NCBI GenBank assembly: GCA_944393225.1
Contig: CALXZK010000006.1
Location: 1 to 64,000, forward strand
Reading direction: 5' to 3'
DNA length: 64,000 bases
From: an uncultured Alphaproteobacteria bacterium
GTDB lineage: Bacteria; Pseudomonadota; Alphaproteobacteria; RF32; CAG-239
The position numbers were made by a program, and so were the translations under genes. Shown piece after piece: positions 9,135 to 17,714 of this stretch; the stretch's first letter is position 1; every line of letters starts with the position of its first letter. The notes beneath the pieces are model-generated. The model made no database searches. It was not told the DNA's origin and worked only from the letters and a program-made list of their open reading frames with translations.

Positions 9135-11561
9135 TTAGTCTTTGGTAGATTCGATTCTCATACCATAGAAAGATTTCAAGACAAAAATCAATCCGATGAT
9201 AAAGAAGACAATACCCAAGCCCAAAGAAACACAACGCGGAGCAGCTACGGCCATTTCAACCGCCAGCAAACCAAACAATGTTGTGAACTTAATAATCGGG
9301 TTCAAAGCAACAGAAGATGTGTCTTTGTAGGGGTCACCAACTGTATCACCGACGACGGTAGCTGCATGCAAATCAGTACCTTTTTCATGCAAGTCGACCT
9401 CAACCACCTTCTTAGCATTATCCCAAGCACCACCGGCATTAGCCATAAAGAGAGCTTGGAACAAACCAAAGATGGCAATAGAGATAAGGTAACTTGCAAA
9501 GAGGTTAGCATCAAAGCAAGCAAATGCAATTGTGAAAGAGAAAATCACGATAAAGATATTGAACATACCTTTTTGCGCATATTGTGTGCAGATTTTAACC
9601 ACTTTCTTGGTATCTTCTTCAGAAGCAGCAGTTTTACCATCAAGCTTAATATGCTTTTTGATGAAGTTTACGGCACGATATGCACCGGTAGAAACGGCTT
9701 GCATGGAAGCGCCGGAGAACCAGTAAATAACCGCACCGCCCAAAATCATACCAAAGAGTACATTCGGGTCAAGAAGCATCAATTTGAGGTTCAACAATAA
9801 GATAATTGAGAAAATCATGGTTGTTGCACCGATAACAGCCGTACCAATAAGCACCGGTTTAGCTGTGGCTTTGAAGGTATTTCCGGCAGAGTCATTTTCT
9901 TCCAAGAGTTGTTTACCTTGTTCAAAGTCAGGAGTGAAACCATAATCTTTTTCAATTTCTTTTTTAATGCCTTTAATGTCTTCAATTTGCGAAAGTTCGA
10001 AAACTGATTGAGCATTATCTGTTACCGGACCATAGCTATCAACGGCAATGGTAACAGGACCCATACCAAGCATACCGAAAGCCACCAAACCAAAGGCAAA
10101 TACGGTCGGATAAACCATGTATGCATCCAAACCTTCAATCGAGGTCATGTATGCAATTGCCATCAAGCCGACGATAACCAAACCGTTCCAGAAAGCGGAG
10201 AAGTTACCGGCAACAATACCGGAGATAATGTTCAAAGAAGCACCGGCTTCGCGGCTGGCATTAACAATCTCTTGAACATGTTTAGATTTTGAAGAAGTGA
10301 AAGCTTTGGTAAATTCCGGAATCAAAGCTGCAGCCAAAGTACCGCAAGAAATGATAACGGAAAGTTTCCACCACAAATCTTCACCCATGTTACCAATCAT
10401 TACATAAGAAACACCGAAGGTAACCAAAATGGAAATAATGGAAGTAAACCAAACCAAAGAGGTTAACGGAGTTTCAAAGTTGAAAGATTTTTTGTTACCG
10501 AAAATGGCTTTGCTGACTTTAGAGTTCAACCAATAAGAAACCATAGAGGTCAAAATCATGAGTAAGCGCATAGCAAAAATCCAAACGATTAGGCGAGCTT
10601 GAATATCAATGCCGTTTTGCATCATGGCAAGTTCACCGTTCGGCATATACATCATGCCGGCACCAAGAACGATAAAGCTGATAAGAGCCACGCCGGTCAC
10701 GCCGTAAGTTTCAAAACCATCGGCGGTAGGACCAACGGAGTCGCCGGCATTATCACCGGTACAGTCGGCAATCACACCGGGGTTACGCGCATCATCTTCG
10801 TCGATTTTGAAAATAATTTTCATCAAATCGGCACCGATATCGGCAATCTTGGTAAAGATACCGCCGCAAATACGCAAAGCGGAAGCACCTAAAGATTCAC
10901 CAATGGCAAAACCGATAAAGCAAGCACCTGCGCTCTCGCGAGAAACAAAGAGCAAAATAGCAATCATCATTACGAGTTCAACGCAAATAAGCATCACACC
11001 GATAGACATACCGGAGCGAAGCGGCAAACTCATAACGGAATAAGCTTGACCTTTAAGGGAGTCAAATGCGGTACGAGAGTTTGCATAAGTATTGATTCGC
11101 ATACCGAACCAAGCTACGCAGAAAGAACCCAAAATACCCAAGATTGACCAACCCAAAATGGTGAACACTTTAGAAAGCGGAGTCTCTTGCAAACCGTAGA
11201 AATAATAAAAGATACAAGCTGCAATAAAGATTTCCAAAACGACCAAGAGTTTGGCTTGTTGTTTCATATAGGTTTTGCAGGTAGAATAAATCAAATTAGA
11301 AACATCGAGCATAGATTTATGAGCCGGAAGTTTTTTAATTTTGATAAATTCATAAAGACCAAACAAAAAGCCCAATAAACAAATTCCCAAACCATAGAAC
11401 AAGATTTGGGAACCAGTTATTGCATAGCCGAAAATTTGATAGTCAACGTCGAGCATCGGAATATTCAAGTCAATTTCCGAAGCCTGAGCTGAACCGGCAA
11501 AAGCTGTCAGCAGCAAAGCAGCATTAACAGCCAAAGCCCCGATTTTTTTCAAACTCAACAT
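9135..11561 (-). CDS. hppA: Membrane-bound pyrophosphatase (proton-translocating)
   Basis: It couples hydrolysis of pyrophosphate to ion (H+ or Na+) export across the inner membrane. About 16 hydrophobic segments are visible. Pyrophosphate-site stretches include GGIFTKIADIGADL, DDARNPGVIADCTGDNAGD and the C-terminal NAGGAWDNAKK with VVGDTVGDPYKDTSSVALNP. The GNTFKAT stretch carries Lys where potassium-dependent enzymes have Ala, so a K+-independent type is likely. I chose the start MLSLKK because it has AAGGAAA upstream and begins a clear signal peptide ending in AQA; a start 16 codons earlier is open but has no such signal. At about 808 residues it is longer than the usual 700. Confidence 0.95.
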   Translation of the reverse strand: MLSLKKIGALAVNAALLLTAFAGSAQASEIDLNIPMLDVDYQIFGYAITGSQILFYGLGICLLGFLFGLYEFIKIKKLPAHKSMLDVSNLIYSTCKTYMKQQAKLLVVLEIFIAACIFYYFYGLQETPLSKVFTILGWSILGILGSFCVAWFGMRINTYANSRTAFDSLKGQAYSVMSLPLRSGMSIGVMLICVELVMMIAILLFVSRESAGACFIGFAIGESLGASALRICGGIFTKIADIGADLMKIIFKIDEDDARNPGVIADCTGDNAGDSVGPTADGFETYGVTGVALISFIVLGAGMMYMPNGELAMMQNGIDIQARLIVWIFAMRLLMILTSMVSYWLNSKVSKAIFGNKKSFNFETPLTSLVWFTSIISILVTFGVSYVMIGNMGEDLWWKLSVIISCGTLAAALIPEFTKAFTSSKSKHVQEIVNASREAGASLNIISGIVAGNFSAFWNGLVIVGLMAIAYMTSIEGLDAYMVYPTVFAFGLVAFGMLGMGPVTIAVDSYGPVTDNAQSVFELSQIEDIKGIKKEIEKDYGFTPDFEQGKQLLEENDSAGNTFKATAKPVLIGTAVIGATTMIFSIILLLNLKLMLLDPNVLFGMILGGAVIYWFSGASMQAVSTGAYRAVNFIKKHIKLDGKTAASEEDTKKVVKICTQYAQKGMFNIFIVIFSFTIAFACFDANLFASYLISIAIFGLFQALFMANAGGAWDNAKKVVEVDLHEKGTDLHAATVVGDTVGDPYKDTSSVALNPIIKFTTLFGLLAVEMAVAAPRCVSLGLGIVFFIIGLIFVLKSFYGMRIESTKD

Positions 11562-11777
11562 ATAAAATTTCCTTATATAATTGAAACTATTTTCCATATA
11601 ACGGAACATGGGTCAACACAAGACTCAGATTCGTTTTCGTTATGGTTAAGATGTTACGCTTGAGATTCTAAAGATTCAATTAATTATTCTGTTTAATAAA
11701 ATTTTAAGCAGAAAAATATATCTGTTCAAATTAAGAAAAAAAGATTATAATGAAAGTTAGACTTTAGGAGAATAGAT

Positions 11778-12050
11778 ATGAAGAGATTATTACTTTTAGG
11801 CGCGATTGCCTTGATTTCCGCTTGCAGTAGCACACCGGAAACATACCCCTACGGAATGAGTGAAAAAGAATGGGAAGAGCTTTCCATCAAAGACAAAGCC
11901 GCCATCCGTCGCGATTTTTATTTTTATGAACGCGGCAACATGAACTTTGTTAACCCTCAGTTAGAAGTTGAAGGAAAAAAAGAAAGCAATAATGTTTTCA
12001 TGAAAGATAAAACTTCTCGCAAAACACCCGAACCTTTAATCGGCGAATAA
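11778..12050 (+). CDS. Small putative lipoprotein
   Basis: The 90-residue product starts MKRLLLLGAIALISACSS, a short signal peptide with a lipobox (ISAC). The mature part is charged (SEKEWEELSIKDKAAIRRDF) and has no family I recognise. An AGGAG Shine-Dalgarno lies 7 bases upstream and a terminator follows the stop, so it is a single-gene unit. Confidence 0.75.
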   Translation: MKRLLLLGAIALISACSSTPETYPYGMSEKEWEELSIKDKAAIRRDFYFYERGNMNFVNPQLEVEGKKESNNVFMKDKTSRKTPEPLIGE

Positions 12051-12058
12051 TTTCAGTA

Positions 12059-12092
12059 AAATCCTTTGCTTAAAATGCAAAGGATTTTTTTT
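12059..12092 (+). terminator. Rho-independent terminator
   Basis: Stem AATCCTTTGC / GCAAAGGATT followed by a run of eight T, 9 bases after the small lipoprotein stop. Confidence 0.85.
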
Positions 12093-12187
12093 GTCCCTCT
12101 GTTTATAGATTAAAAATTTATATTGTCATCAAAGAGGCATCCTTGTTTAATTATAACATCTTAATAATTTAGAAAAGGATGAAAATT

Positions 12188-12643
12188 ATGCAAAATCAAA
12201 ATACCAACAAGATTGAAGTTTTGAAATCCCATTTCATGAAATATGGTGTCGATGTTGTAAAAAACCACTATGTGGATTTTAAAGGCAGAGCAACACGCCC
12301 TGATTTTTGGTATTTCCAACTTTATATGTTTATTGTTCTGTTTGTTATCGGTTTTGTTTTTAGTTTGCTCAGATTACCGATTATTTCATCATTAGCCGCA
12401 TTGGCTTTGATGTTGCCGGCATTAGGCATTTCTGCTCGTCGTTTGCATGACTTAGGTAAAAGCGGTTACTGGTTGCTCATCAGCATCGTTCCTGGAATTT
12501 TGGTTGTTGCATTGATGGGTGTTTCCATGTCTGCCGCCATGGTTTTTAACTACATTCAATTGGCTGCCAACATTTATCTGTTGGTTTTGTTCTGCATGAA
12601 AGGTGAAGCTAAAGACAATGCTTGGGGCAAAGCTGCAAAATAA
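12188..12643 (+). CDS. DUF805 family inner membrane protein
   Basis: A 151-residue membrane protein with the DUF805 hallmarks: FKGRATRPDFWYFQLY near residue 35 and ALGISARRLHDLGKSGYWLL near 85, with four hydrophobic segments. The role of the family is not well defined. The ATG at 12188 has AAGG nine bases upstream; the in-frame ATG three codons earlier directly abuts that Shine-Dalgarno and is less likely. Confidence 0.88.
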   Translation: MQNQNTNKIEVLKSHFMKYGVDVVKNHYVDFKGRATRPDFWYFQLYMFIVLFVIGFVFSLLRLPIISSLAALALMLPALGISARRLHDLGKSGYWLLISIVPGILVVALMGVSMSAAMVFNYIQLAANIYLLVLFCMKGEAKDNAWGKAAK

Positions 12644-12666
12644 AGACATTTTAGCACAACCCAATA

Positions 12667-12697
12667 AAAGGCTTTGACTAAAATCAAAGCCTTTTTT
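12667..12697 (+). terminator. Rho-independent terminator
   Basis: Stem AAAGGCTTTGA / TCAAAGCCTTT followed by T residues, after the DUF805 gene. Confidence 0.8.
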
Positions 12698-12734
12698 ATG
12701 ATATATACAACGTTGTTATTCAGAGAGAAAAATC

Positions 12735-13082
12735 ATGAAAAAATATATATTGGCACTTTTGTTGGTTATGGGTTTTATAAGCGGTTGCGACAATCAACCT
12801 CAAATCAGCAATGATAAAATTTACTTTTTCTTTTATGATGGTTGCCCTTATTGCCACTACGCCATGGAATATATCAACAAAAAATATCCCGATTTGGAAA
12901 TGACCAAAGTTGATGTTTACCAAGCTGAAGGTTACAAACTTTTTGAAGCCTGCGGCGATAAGTTTAACTTGGAAAGTATCGGTACACCGCTATTTTGCAT
13001 GGGAGATAAATATATCATGGGCTGGTCAAAAAACAATGAACGCAAATTTGACCGCTTTGTTAAGCCGTTTATAAAAGAATAA
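12735..13082 (+). CDS. Thioredoxin-fold lipoprotein with CPYC motif
   Basis: The 115-residue product has a signal peptide with a lipobox (GFISGC near residue 19), then YFFFYDGCPYCHYAMEYI, a glutaredoxin-like CPYC active site, and a short thioredoxin-type fold ending with GTPLFCMGDKYIMGWS, where the TP matches the cis-proline loop. It should face the periplasm as a lipid-anchored thiol-disulfide protein. The partner is unknown. AGAGAG lies upstream of the start. It is likely transcribed alone. Confidence 0.8.
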   Translation: MKKYILALLLVMGFISGCDNQPQISNDKIYFFFYDGCPYCHYAMEYINKKYPDLEMTKVDVYQAEGYKLFEACGDKFNLESIGTPLFCMGDKYIMGWSKNNERKFDRFVKPFIKE

Positions 13083-13088
13083 TATCAA

Positions 13089-13120
13089 AAAAGAGGCCGA
13101 TAAACAGCCTCTTTTATTTT
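13089..13120. terminator. Terminator hairpin
   Basis: Stem AAAAGAGGC / GCCTCTTTT with T or A runs on both sides. It ends the thioredoxin-like lipoprotein gene and, read leftwards, directly follows the first tRNA-Arg-tail copy at 13122. Confidence 0.75.
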
Positions 13121-13320
13121 ATGGCGTACCCGGAGGGCTTGAGGAGGAAATAATCTCCGATGGAGATTATTTCAACGAAAGGCGCAGATTTGTTAGCTTT
13201 GAGACAAGTGATAACGCCACCGATAAAGCGTTACAAATCAAGTGACCGCAGCGCCGTTAGTGAGCTTGCGAACTTACAAGCAAGAACGAACCCGGGTTCG
13301 ACCATCCGGAAAGCCATGAC

Positions 13321-13352
13321 AAAAAAAGCCGTCTTCATCAGACGGCTTTTTT
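13321..13352. terminator. Terminator hairpin within the tRNA-Arg repeat array
   Basis: Stem AAAAAAAGCCGTC / GACGGCTTTTTT with loop TTCATCA, immediately 3' (reverse strand) of the second tRNA-tail copy. Confidence 0.75.
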
Positions 13353-13497
13353 ATGGCGTACCCGGAAAGATGGGCTCCTTCGTCGCCGCTTCGTCGTCGC
13401 TCGGGCTTTGCCCTCACCGGCATACTCCCGTCTGCCTCTCCTCCTAGTCGAACCACTTCCTCGTGGGTTCGAAACCCGCAGCTACTCAACATAACAG

Positions 13498-13530
13498 AAA
13501 AAAAGGGCTGATAAGCAGCCCTTTTTTTCT
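13498..13530 (-). terminator. Terminator of tRNA-Arg
   Basis: Stem AAAAAAAGGGCTG / CAGCCCTTTTTTT, four bases after the tRNA-Arg CCA end on the reverse strand. Confidence 0.85.
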
Positions 13531-13534
13531 GTTA

Positions 13535-13611
13535 TGGCGTACCCGGGGGGATTCGAACCCACGACCCTCGGCGTCGGAGGCCGATACTCTATCCAACTGA
13601 GCTACGGGTAC
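13535..13611 (-). tRNA. tRNA-Arg (CCG)
   Basis: The reverse strand begins GTACCCGTAGCTCAGTTGG, with anticodon loop CTCCGAC (anticodon CCG), T-arm GTGGGTTCGAATCCCC, acceptor CGGGTAC, discriminator G and encoded CCA. A strong terminator follows. Confidence 0.95.
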
Positions 13612-13709
13612 ATCAAACAAACACCATACTCTTACACCGCTTTAGCACACTTTTCCAGCAAAATTTTGCACTTTTTAGCACCTTTACCCCCCATTTTACA
13701 AAATTTCAC

Positions 13710-13738
13710 TTGACTATTTGTCTAAATCTATGTATTAA
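13710..13738 (+). promoter_or_regulatory. Likely sigma-70-type promoter of rpmB
   Basis: TTGACT (13710-13715), 17 bases, then TATTAA (13733-13738), about 47 bases before the rpmB start. The rest of the tRNA-Arg/rpmB gap shows nothing further. Confidence 0.55.
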
Positions 13739-13785
13739 CAAGCAACAAGTTCTGTTCAAAAGATAAATTTTAAGGAAAAATAACA

Positions 13786-14064
13786 ATGGCTAAAAAGTGT
13801 GATATTTCAGGCACCGGCGTTATGAGCGGCAACAATGTCAGCCACGCTAACAATAGAACCCGTCGTCGTTTCTTGCCTAACTTACAAGTTGTTTCACTCT
13901 TGAGTGAAAAACTTAACCGTATTTTCAAATTGAAAGTTTGCTCAAAAACTTTGCGTTCTATTGAACACAATGGCGGTTTGGATGCTTATTTGGAATCCAC
14001 CTCTAACAGCAAATTGAGCGATGAAGCTATCAAAATCAAAAAAACTATTGCTAAAGCAAAATAA
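13786..14064 (+). CDS. rpmB: 50S ribosomal protein L28
   Basis: A 92-residue large-subunit protein. The N-terminus MAKKCDISGTGVMSGNNVSHA, then NNRTRRRFLPNLQ, is the L28 signature, followed by LKVCSKTLRSIEHNGGLDAYL. A good Shine-Dalgarno (AAGGAA) precedes the start and a terminator follows. It is a single-gene unit. Confidence 0.97.
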   Translation: MAKKCDISGTGVMSGNNVSHANNRTRRRFLPNLQVVSLLSEKLNRIFKLKVCSKTLRSIEHNGGLDAYLESTSNSKLSDEAIKIKKTIAKAK

Positions 14065-14090
14065 TAATCAAGCTTCATAAAAAAGTTTCA

Positions 14091-14121
14091 AATACCTTCT
14101 CTTTCGAGAAGGTATTTTTTT
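14091..14121 (+). terminator. Terminator of rpmB
   Basis: Perfect 11-bp stem AATACCTTCTC / GAGAAGGTATT with loop TTTC and a T run. Confidence 0.9.
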
Positions 14122-14220
14122 ATCCCCGATATCCACAAACCTCTATGTAGAATTTAGATTGTATTTAATGTTTTTTTTGTTTATAAAATCTGCATCAAAT
14201 AACTTAATTGAAAGAAGACC

Positions 14221-15702
14221 ATGGATACCTCTATTGACGTCAGCAAACTCCCGCAAAGCATTGAAGCCGAACAAGCCCTGTTAGGAGCTATTTTAGCCAA
14301 CAATAAGGCTTATGAAAAAGTTTCGGAATTCTTAAAACCGCAACATTTTGCCGATTCGACTCATGCTAAAATTTTTGAGGTAATCTCCAAGCTCATCACC
14401 CGCGGTCACGTTGCCGATGTTATCACCCTCAAAAACTATTTTGAGCAGGAAGGCACGTTAAACGAAGTCGGCGGACACCAATATCTGGTCAAATTGGCAG
14501 ATAGTGCCACACCTTTAACCAACGCCGAATACTATGCGCAATTTATTTATGACAAATATCTGCGCCGCGAGCTGATTGCCACCGGTTTTGATATTGTAAA
14601 CGACGCCAGCAAAGAAGACATCGATTCGGATGCTATGGAACAAATCGAGTCGGCAGAAAAAAAATTATTTGAGCTAGCCAACCAAGGCGAGCACCAAGGC
14701 GGCTTTGTTGACTTTGGCGAGGCTTTGAATATTTCTTTAAGCAACATTGAAGAAGCTTACCAAAAAGAAGGAAAAATTTCCGGTTTGCCAACGGCTCTTG
14801 ATGCTTTGGATAACAAAACCGGTGGTCTGAACAACTCCGACTTGATTATTATCGCTGCTCGTCCGGCGATGGGAAAAACGGCTTTGGCCACAAATATTGC
14901 TTATAATGTTGCCGACTATATGTATCACAACAAAAACTTAGACCCGAGCAAAAAAGGCGTTGCTTTCTTTTCTTTGGAAATGTCTGCTGACCAGTTGGCC
15001 AGCCGTATTCTTTCCACCGTTACCCAAACCAACGCGCACAAAATGCGTACTGGTGAGTTGGATAATGCCGAATTTACACGTATTGCCGCCGCCGTCCGCG
15101 AGTTGGAAAATATTCCGCTCTACATTGATGACACACCGGGTTTGAACATCAACTCCATTCGCACCCGCGCCCGCAGATTGAAAAGAAACAAGGGTTTGGG
15201 CTTAATCATCATTGACTATATTCAATTGATTATGGGTAGCGGCAGCAAAAAAACCGAAGGCAACCGTGTACAAGAATTGTCCGAAATCTCCCGTGGTTTA
15301 AAAATCTTGGCAAAAGAACTCAACTTACCCGTAATTGCCCTGTCCCAATTAAACCGTGGTGTAGAACAAAGAGATGATAAACGTCCGTTAATGTCAGACT
15401 TGCGTGAATCCGGTTCTATCGAGCAAGATGCGGATAGTGTTATGTTTATTTATCGTGAAAACTACTATCTGCAAAATGAAGAGCCGCAGCAAAAAGCCTC
15501 CGAAACACCGGAACACCTGCAAAAACGCCATGAAGAATGGGAAGCTCGTGTCAGAGCCACACAAAACATATCTGAAGTTATTATCGGTAAAAACCGTCAC
15601 GGCTCAACCGGAACCATTCAACTCTTCTGGAATGGTGAATTTACCCAATTCGGCAACTTGGCAAAAGAAGAATATTTACCGGACCAAATCGGCGGAGAAT
15701 AA
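14221..15702 (+). CDS. dnaB: Replicative DNA helicase DnaB
   Basis: The hexameric helicase that unwinds DNA at the fork. The 493 residues have the N-terminal DnaB domain (LPQSIEAEQALLGAIL at 10-25) and the RecA-like motor with Walker A ARPAMGKTALA around 213-223, Walker B GLIIIDYIQLI near 330, the LSQLNRGVEQRDDKRPLMSD stretch near 380 and SDLRESGSIEQDADSVMF. No intein or insertion is seen. It stands between rpmB and a convergent small gene. In many bacteria rplI precedes dnaB; that is not the case here. Confidence 0.97.
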   Translation: MDTSIDVSKLPQSIEAEQALLGAILANNKAYEKVSEFLKPQHFADSTHAKIFEVISKLITRGHVADVITLKNYFEQEGTLNEVGGHQYLVKLADSATPLTNAEYYAQFIYDKYLRRELIATGFDIVNDASKEDIDSDAMEQIESAEKKLFELANQGEHQGGFVDFGEALNISLSNIEEAYQKEGKISGLPTALDALDNKTGGLNNSDLIIIAARPAMGKTALATNIAYNVADYMYHNKNLDPSKKGVAFFSLEMSADQLASRILSTVTQTNAHKMRTGELDNAEFTRIAAAVRELENIPLYIDDTPGLNINSIRTRARRLKRNKGLGLIIIDYIQLIMGSGSKKTEGNRVQELSEISRGLKILAKELNLPVIALSQLNRGVEQRDDKRPLMSDLRESGSIEQDADSVMFIYRENYYLQNEEPQQKASETPEHLQKRHEEWEARVRATQNISEVIIGKNRHGSTGTIQLFWNGEFTQFGNLAKEEYLPDQIGGE

Positions 15703-15963
15703 TTATTCTTTATTCTGTTTTTGCCCGTTGACAAATATATCATTATAATACAGGGCAGAACCCAAATATTTTCCGGTATATTCATGTTCGGGCGTATTGC
15801 AGTAAATGATGTTATCTTGAGGATGTTCTTCTGGTTCTTCGCTAAGTTGACCCCGCTCAATTTGCTGACGCATTTTCTCCAACCGTTCGCATTTTTGTGA
15901 GCAACAAGAACAAGTATTTTGTACCGGTGTATTGAGCAACAATTTTGCCAACCAAGCAAACAT
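15703..15963 (-). CDS. Hypothetical small protein with a cysteine cluster
   Basis: An 86-residue protein of unknown function starting MFAWLAKLLLN, an amphipathic or hydrophobic start, followed by TCSCCSQKCERL (four Cys within eight residues, a possible metal site). The start is chosen because AAGGAG lies 8 bases before it; the frame is open for 24 more codons upstream but would cross into the promoter region of the divergent gene. It is convergent with dnaB, with directly abutting ends. Confidence 0.65.
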   Translation of the reverse strand: MFAWLAKLLLNTPVQNTCSCCSQKCERLEKMRQQIERGQLSEEPEEHPQDNIIYCNTPEHEYTGKYLGSALYYNDIFVNGQKQNKE

Positions 15964-16028
15964 TTTAATTCTCCTTAAACTTTGTTTGCTGTATAGTAGC
16001 ATAACAATTCTTAAAAAAGGAAAAAAGA

Positions 16029-16463
16029 GTGACAAAAGATTTTTGGCAACATAAAAAATTATCCGAGTTTTCAGAAGCCGAATGGGAAAGCATTTGCTGC
16101 CGTTGCGGTCGTTGCTGCCTGATAAAATTGCAAGATGAAGATAGTGATGAAGTTTATTACACTGACTTAGTCTGCCGCTATTTTAATCATGAAAACTGCA
16201 CCTGCACGGAATATAAAAATCGCTGCAAATTGGTGCCGGAATGTTTGAAGCTTGATAAAGACAATGTTGATAAAATAAGCTGGATGCCGAAAAACTGTTC
16301 TTATCGTTGGTTGTCTGAAAAAGGTATCTTGCCGCCATGGCATCCGCTAATAACAGGCAAGCCCCTAGAAGAGCAACACAGCATCAAAAATCGCTGCATT
16401 TCCGAAACGCTTGTTCCCGAGGAAGAATGGGAAGATCATATTTTGGAGGACGACGAGCCATGA
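16029..16463 (+). CDS. YcgN/UPF0260 family cysteine-cluster protein, first copy
   Basis: A 144-residue protein of the YcgN (UPF0260, CxxCxxCC) group: WESICCRCGRCCLIKLQDED near 20, then CRYFNHENCTCTEYKNRC, WMPKNCSYRWL and PPWHPLITGK. The eight or more conserved Cys suggest a bound metal or cluster; the function is not established. It starts with GTG and ends in an ATGA overlap with a second copy, so the two are co-translated. Confidence 0.88.
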   Translation: MTKDFWQHKKLSEFSEAEWESICCRCGRCCLIKLQDEDSDEVYYTDLVCRYFNHENCTCTEYKNRCKLVPECLKLDKDNVDKISWMPKNCSYRWLSEKGILPPWHPLITGKPLEEQHSIKNRCISETLVPEEEWEDHILEDDEP

Positions 16464-16969
16464 GTTCGGACAATAAAAATTTTGCCTCGGAAGAATATGA
16501 TCCGCAAAGCCGTTTTGACCATCTTGACCGATTCGAACCAGAATTTTGGAAAAAGAAAAAGCTGGAAGAAATGAGCAAAGAAGAATGGGAATTGCTTTGT
16601 GACGGTTGCGGAAAATGTTGCCTAAACAAAATTGAAATTAAAGGCAAAATAAAATTCACCAACACGCGTTGCCGATTCTTAGATTGCAAAAGCTGCTTGT
16701 GCCGCATTTACGAGCATCGCTTTGAAAAAGTTTCCGATTGCCGCGACATTGACTTGGCAGCCATCAGAGAAAAACCGCGTTGGTTGCCGAAAACCTGTGC
16801 TTATTGGCTCTTAGACAACGGCTATGACTTGCCTTCTTGGCATCCGTTAATCACCGGAAAAGCCAAGAGCGTGCATGAGGCAAAAATGTCTTTACAGGAA
16901 CGCGAAACCGTATCTGAAACGGGAATAGAAGACTATGAAAATTACGTTATTGACTGGCAAGACCTTTGA
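16460..16969 (+). CDS. YcgN/UPF0260 family cysteine-cluster protein, second copy
   Basis: A 169-residue paralogue of the preceding gene: WELLCDGCGKCCLNKIEIKG, CRFLDCKSCLCRIYEHRF, WLPKTCAYWLL and PSWHPLITGKA. It has an added N-terminal tail of about 35 residues rich in Asp and Phe. The start ATG overlaps the previous stop (ATGA) and has GGAGG about 12 bases before it; an in-frame ATG further upstream is in the body of the previous gene and is unlikely. All core Cys are kept, so both copies are probably functional. Confidence 0.87.
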   Translation: MSSDNKNFASEEYDPQSRFDHLDRFEPEFWKKKKLEEMSKEEWELLCDGCGKCCLNKIEIKGKIKFTNTRCRFLDCKSCLCRIYEHRFEKVSDCRDIDLAAIREKPRWLPKTCAYWLLDNGYDLPSWHPLITGKAKSVHEAKMSLQERETVSETGIEDYENYVIDWQDL

Positions 16970-17645
16970 TATTCAAGCCGCTTTGAATATGGATATCAAA
17001 ATCATTAAATCGCCAAAGGCCAAACGCCTAACCTTGCGAATTGATACCAAAGAGCGTTTGCCGATTTTAACCATTCCCAGCCGTTGCAGTGCCAAAAGAG
17101 CCATTGAATTTGTAGAAATGCACCGTGCCTGGATGGAAGAAAATTTAGAAAAAATTCCCGTTGCCAAGCGTTTTGAAAATGGCGAGATTATTTCCATTAT
17201 GGGCAAAGAATATACCATCAACCATTGTCCGCAAAAACGCTGCGGTGTTTTGATGGATGAAAACACTCTGATTGTATCGGGTTCAAAAGAATTTATGCAT
17301 CGCCGCATTTGTGATTTCATTAAGAAAAATGCCAAAGATGAATTGTTCAAAAAATCTAAAATTTTGGCAGCCAAAATCGGTTGTCATGTTAACTCCGTCA
17401 GCATCAAAGACACCAAATCTCGCTGGGGAAGCTGCTCAAGTTTGGATAATATAAATTACAACTGGCGCATCAGCTTAGCGCCCAAATATGTAATAGATTA
17501 TCTGGTTGCACATGAAGTTTCTCACCTTCTGCACCAAGATCATTCTAGAGAGTTTTGGCAATGTGTTAAAAAGCTCTGCCCCAATGCCGCCAAAGGCAGA
17601 TTATGGCTCAAAAATCACGGCAAAGAATTATACCAGTACGAATAA
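16935..17645 (+). CDS. YgjP/DUF45 family metallopeptidase-like protein
   Basis: A 236-residue zinc-peptidase-like protein. The C-terminal half holds TKSRWGSCSSLDNINYNW, then VAHEVSHLLHQDHSREFW, the HExxH zinc site plus a downstream His, as in the WLM/SprT-like DUF45 (YgjP) family. No signal peptide, so cytoplasmic. It overlaps the preceding gene by 35 bases and is therefore probably in the same operon. The biological substrate is unknown. Confidence 0.88.
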   Translation: MKITLLTGKTFDIQAALNMDIKIIKSPKAKRLTLRIDTKERLPILTIPSRCSAKRAIEFVEMHRAWMEENLEKIPVAKRFENGEIISIMGKEYTINHCPQKRCGVLMDENTLIVSGSKEFMHRRICDFIKKNAKDELFKKSKILAAKIGCHVNSVSIKDTKSRWGSCSSLDNINYNWRISLAPKYVIDYLVAHEVSHLLHQDHSREFWQCVKKLCPNAAKGRLWLKNHGKELYQYE

Positions 17646-17714
17646 GGGCGGTTGATTTTTGCAAAAACTTTCCCTATATTATTTTTTAGAACAATTAAAC
17701 AGGAGAAAATATCT

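Larger units (their letters stand above)
13122..13534 (-). repeat. Two repeat units ending in copies of the tRNA-Arg 3' end, each with its own terminator
   Basis: The 12-base string TGGCGTACCCGG, the 3' end of tRNA-Arg read on the plus strand, occurs at 13122, 13354 and, within the tRNA itself, at 13535. Each copy directly follows a terminator-like hairpin (13089-13120, 13321-13352, 13498-13530). The spacers (about 220 and 170 bases) are GC-richer than their surroundings and full of hairpins, for example GAAATAATCTCC/GGAGATTATTTC near 13148 and the palindrome CGAACCCGGGTTCG near 13287. The second spacer has an inverted copy of the T-arm (TCGTGGGTTCGAA). Short open frames here look spurious. 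These may be decayed tRNA copies or scars of tRNA-targeting insertions. Confidence 0.7.

Noticed and set aside
9057..9800. Long rightward open frame opposite hppA
   Set aside because: It is antisense to hppA, a well-conserved gene, crosses the hppA terminator and has no recognisable protein features.
13160..13492. Short open frames in both directions in the tRNA-Arg repeat region
   Set aside because: They follow the GC-rich repeat, contain no domain, have no Shine-Dalgarno and run across terminator stems.
16337..16459. Longer N-terminus for the second YcgN-like protein
   Set aside because: It would be translated out of frame over the first copy; the ATGA overlap start at 16460 with GGAGG upstream is better.
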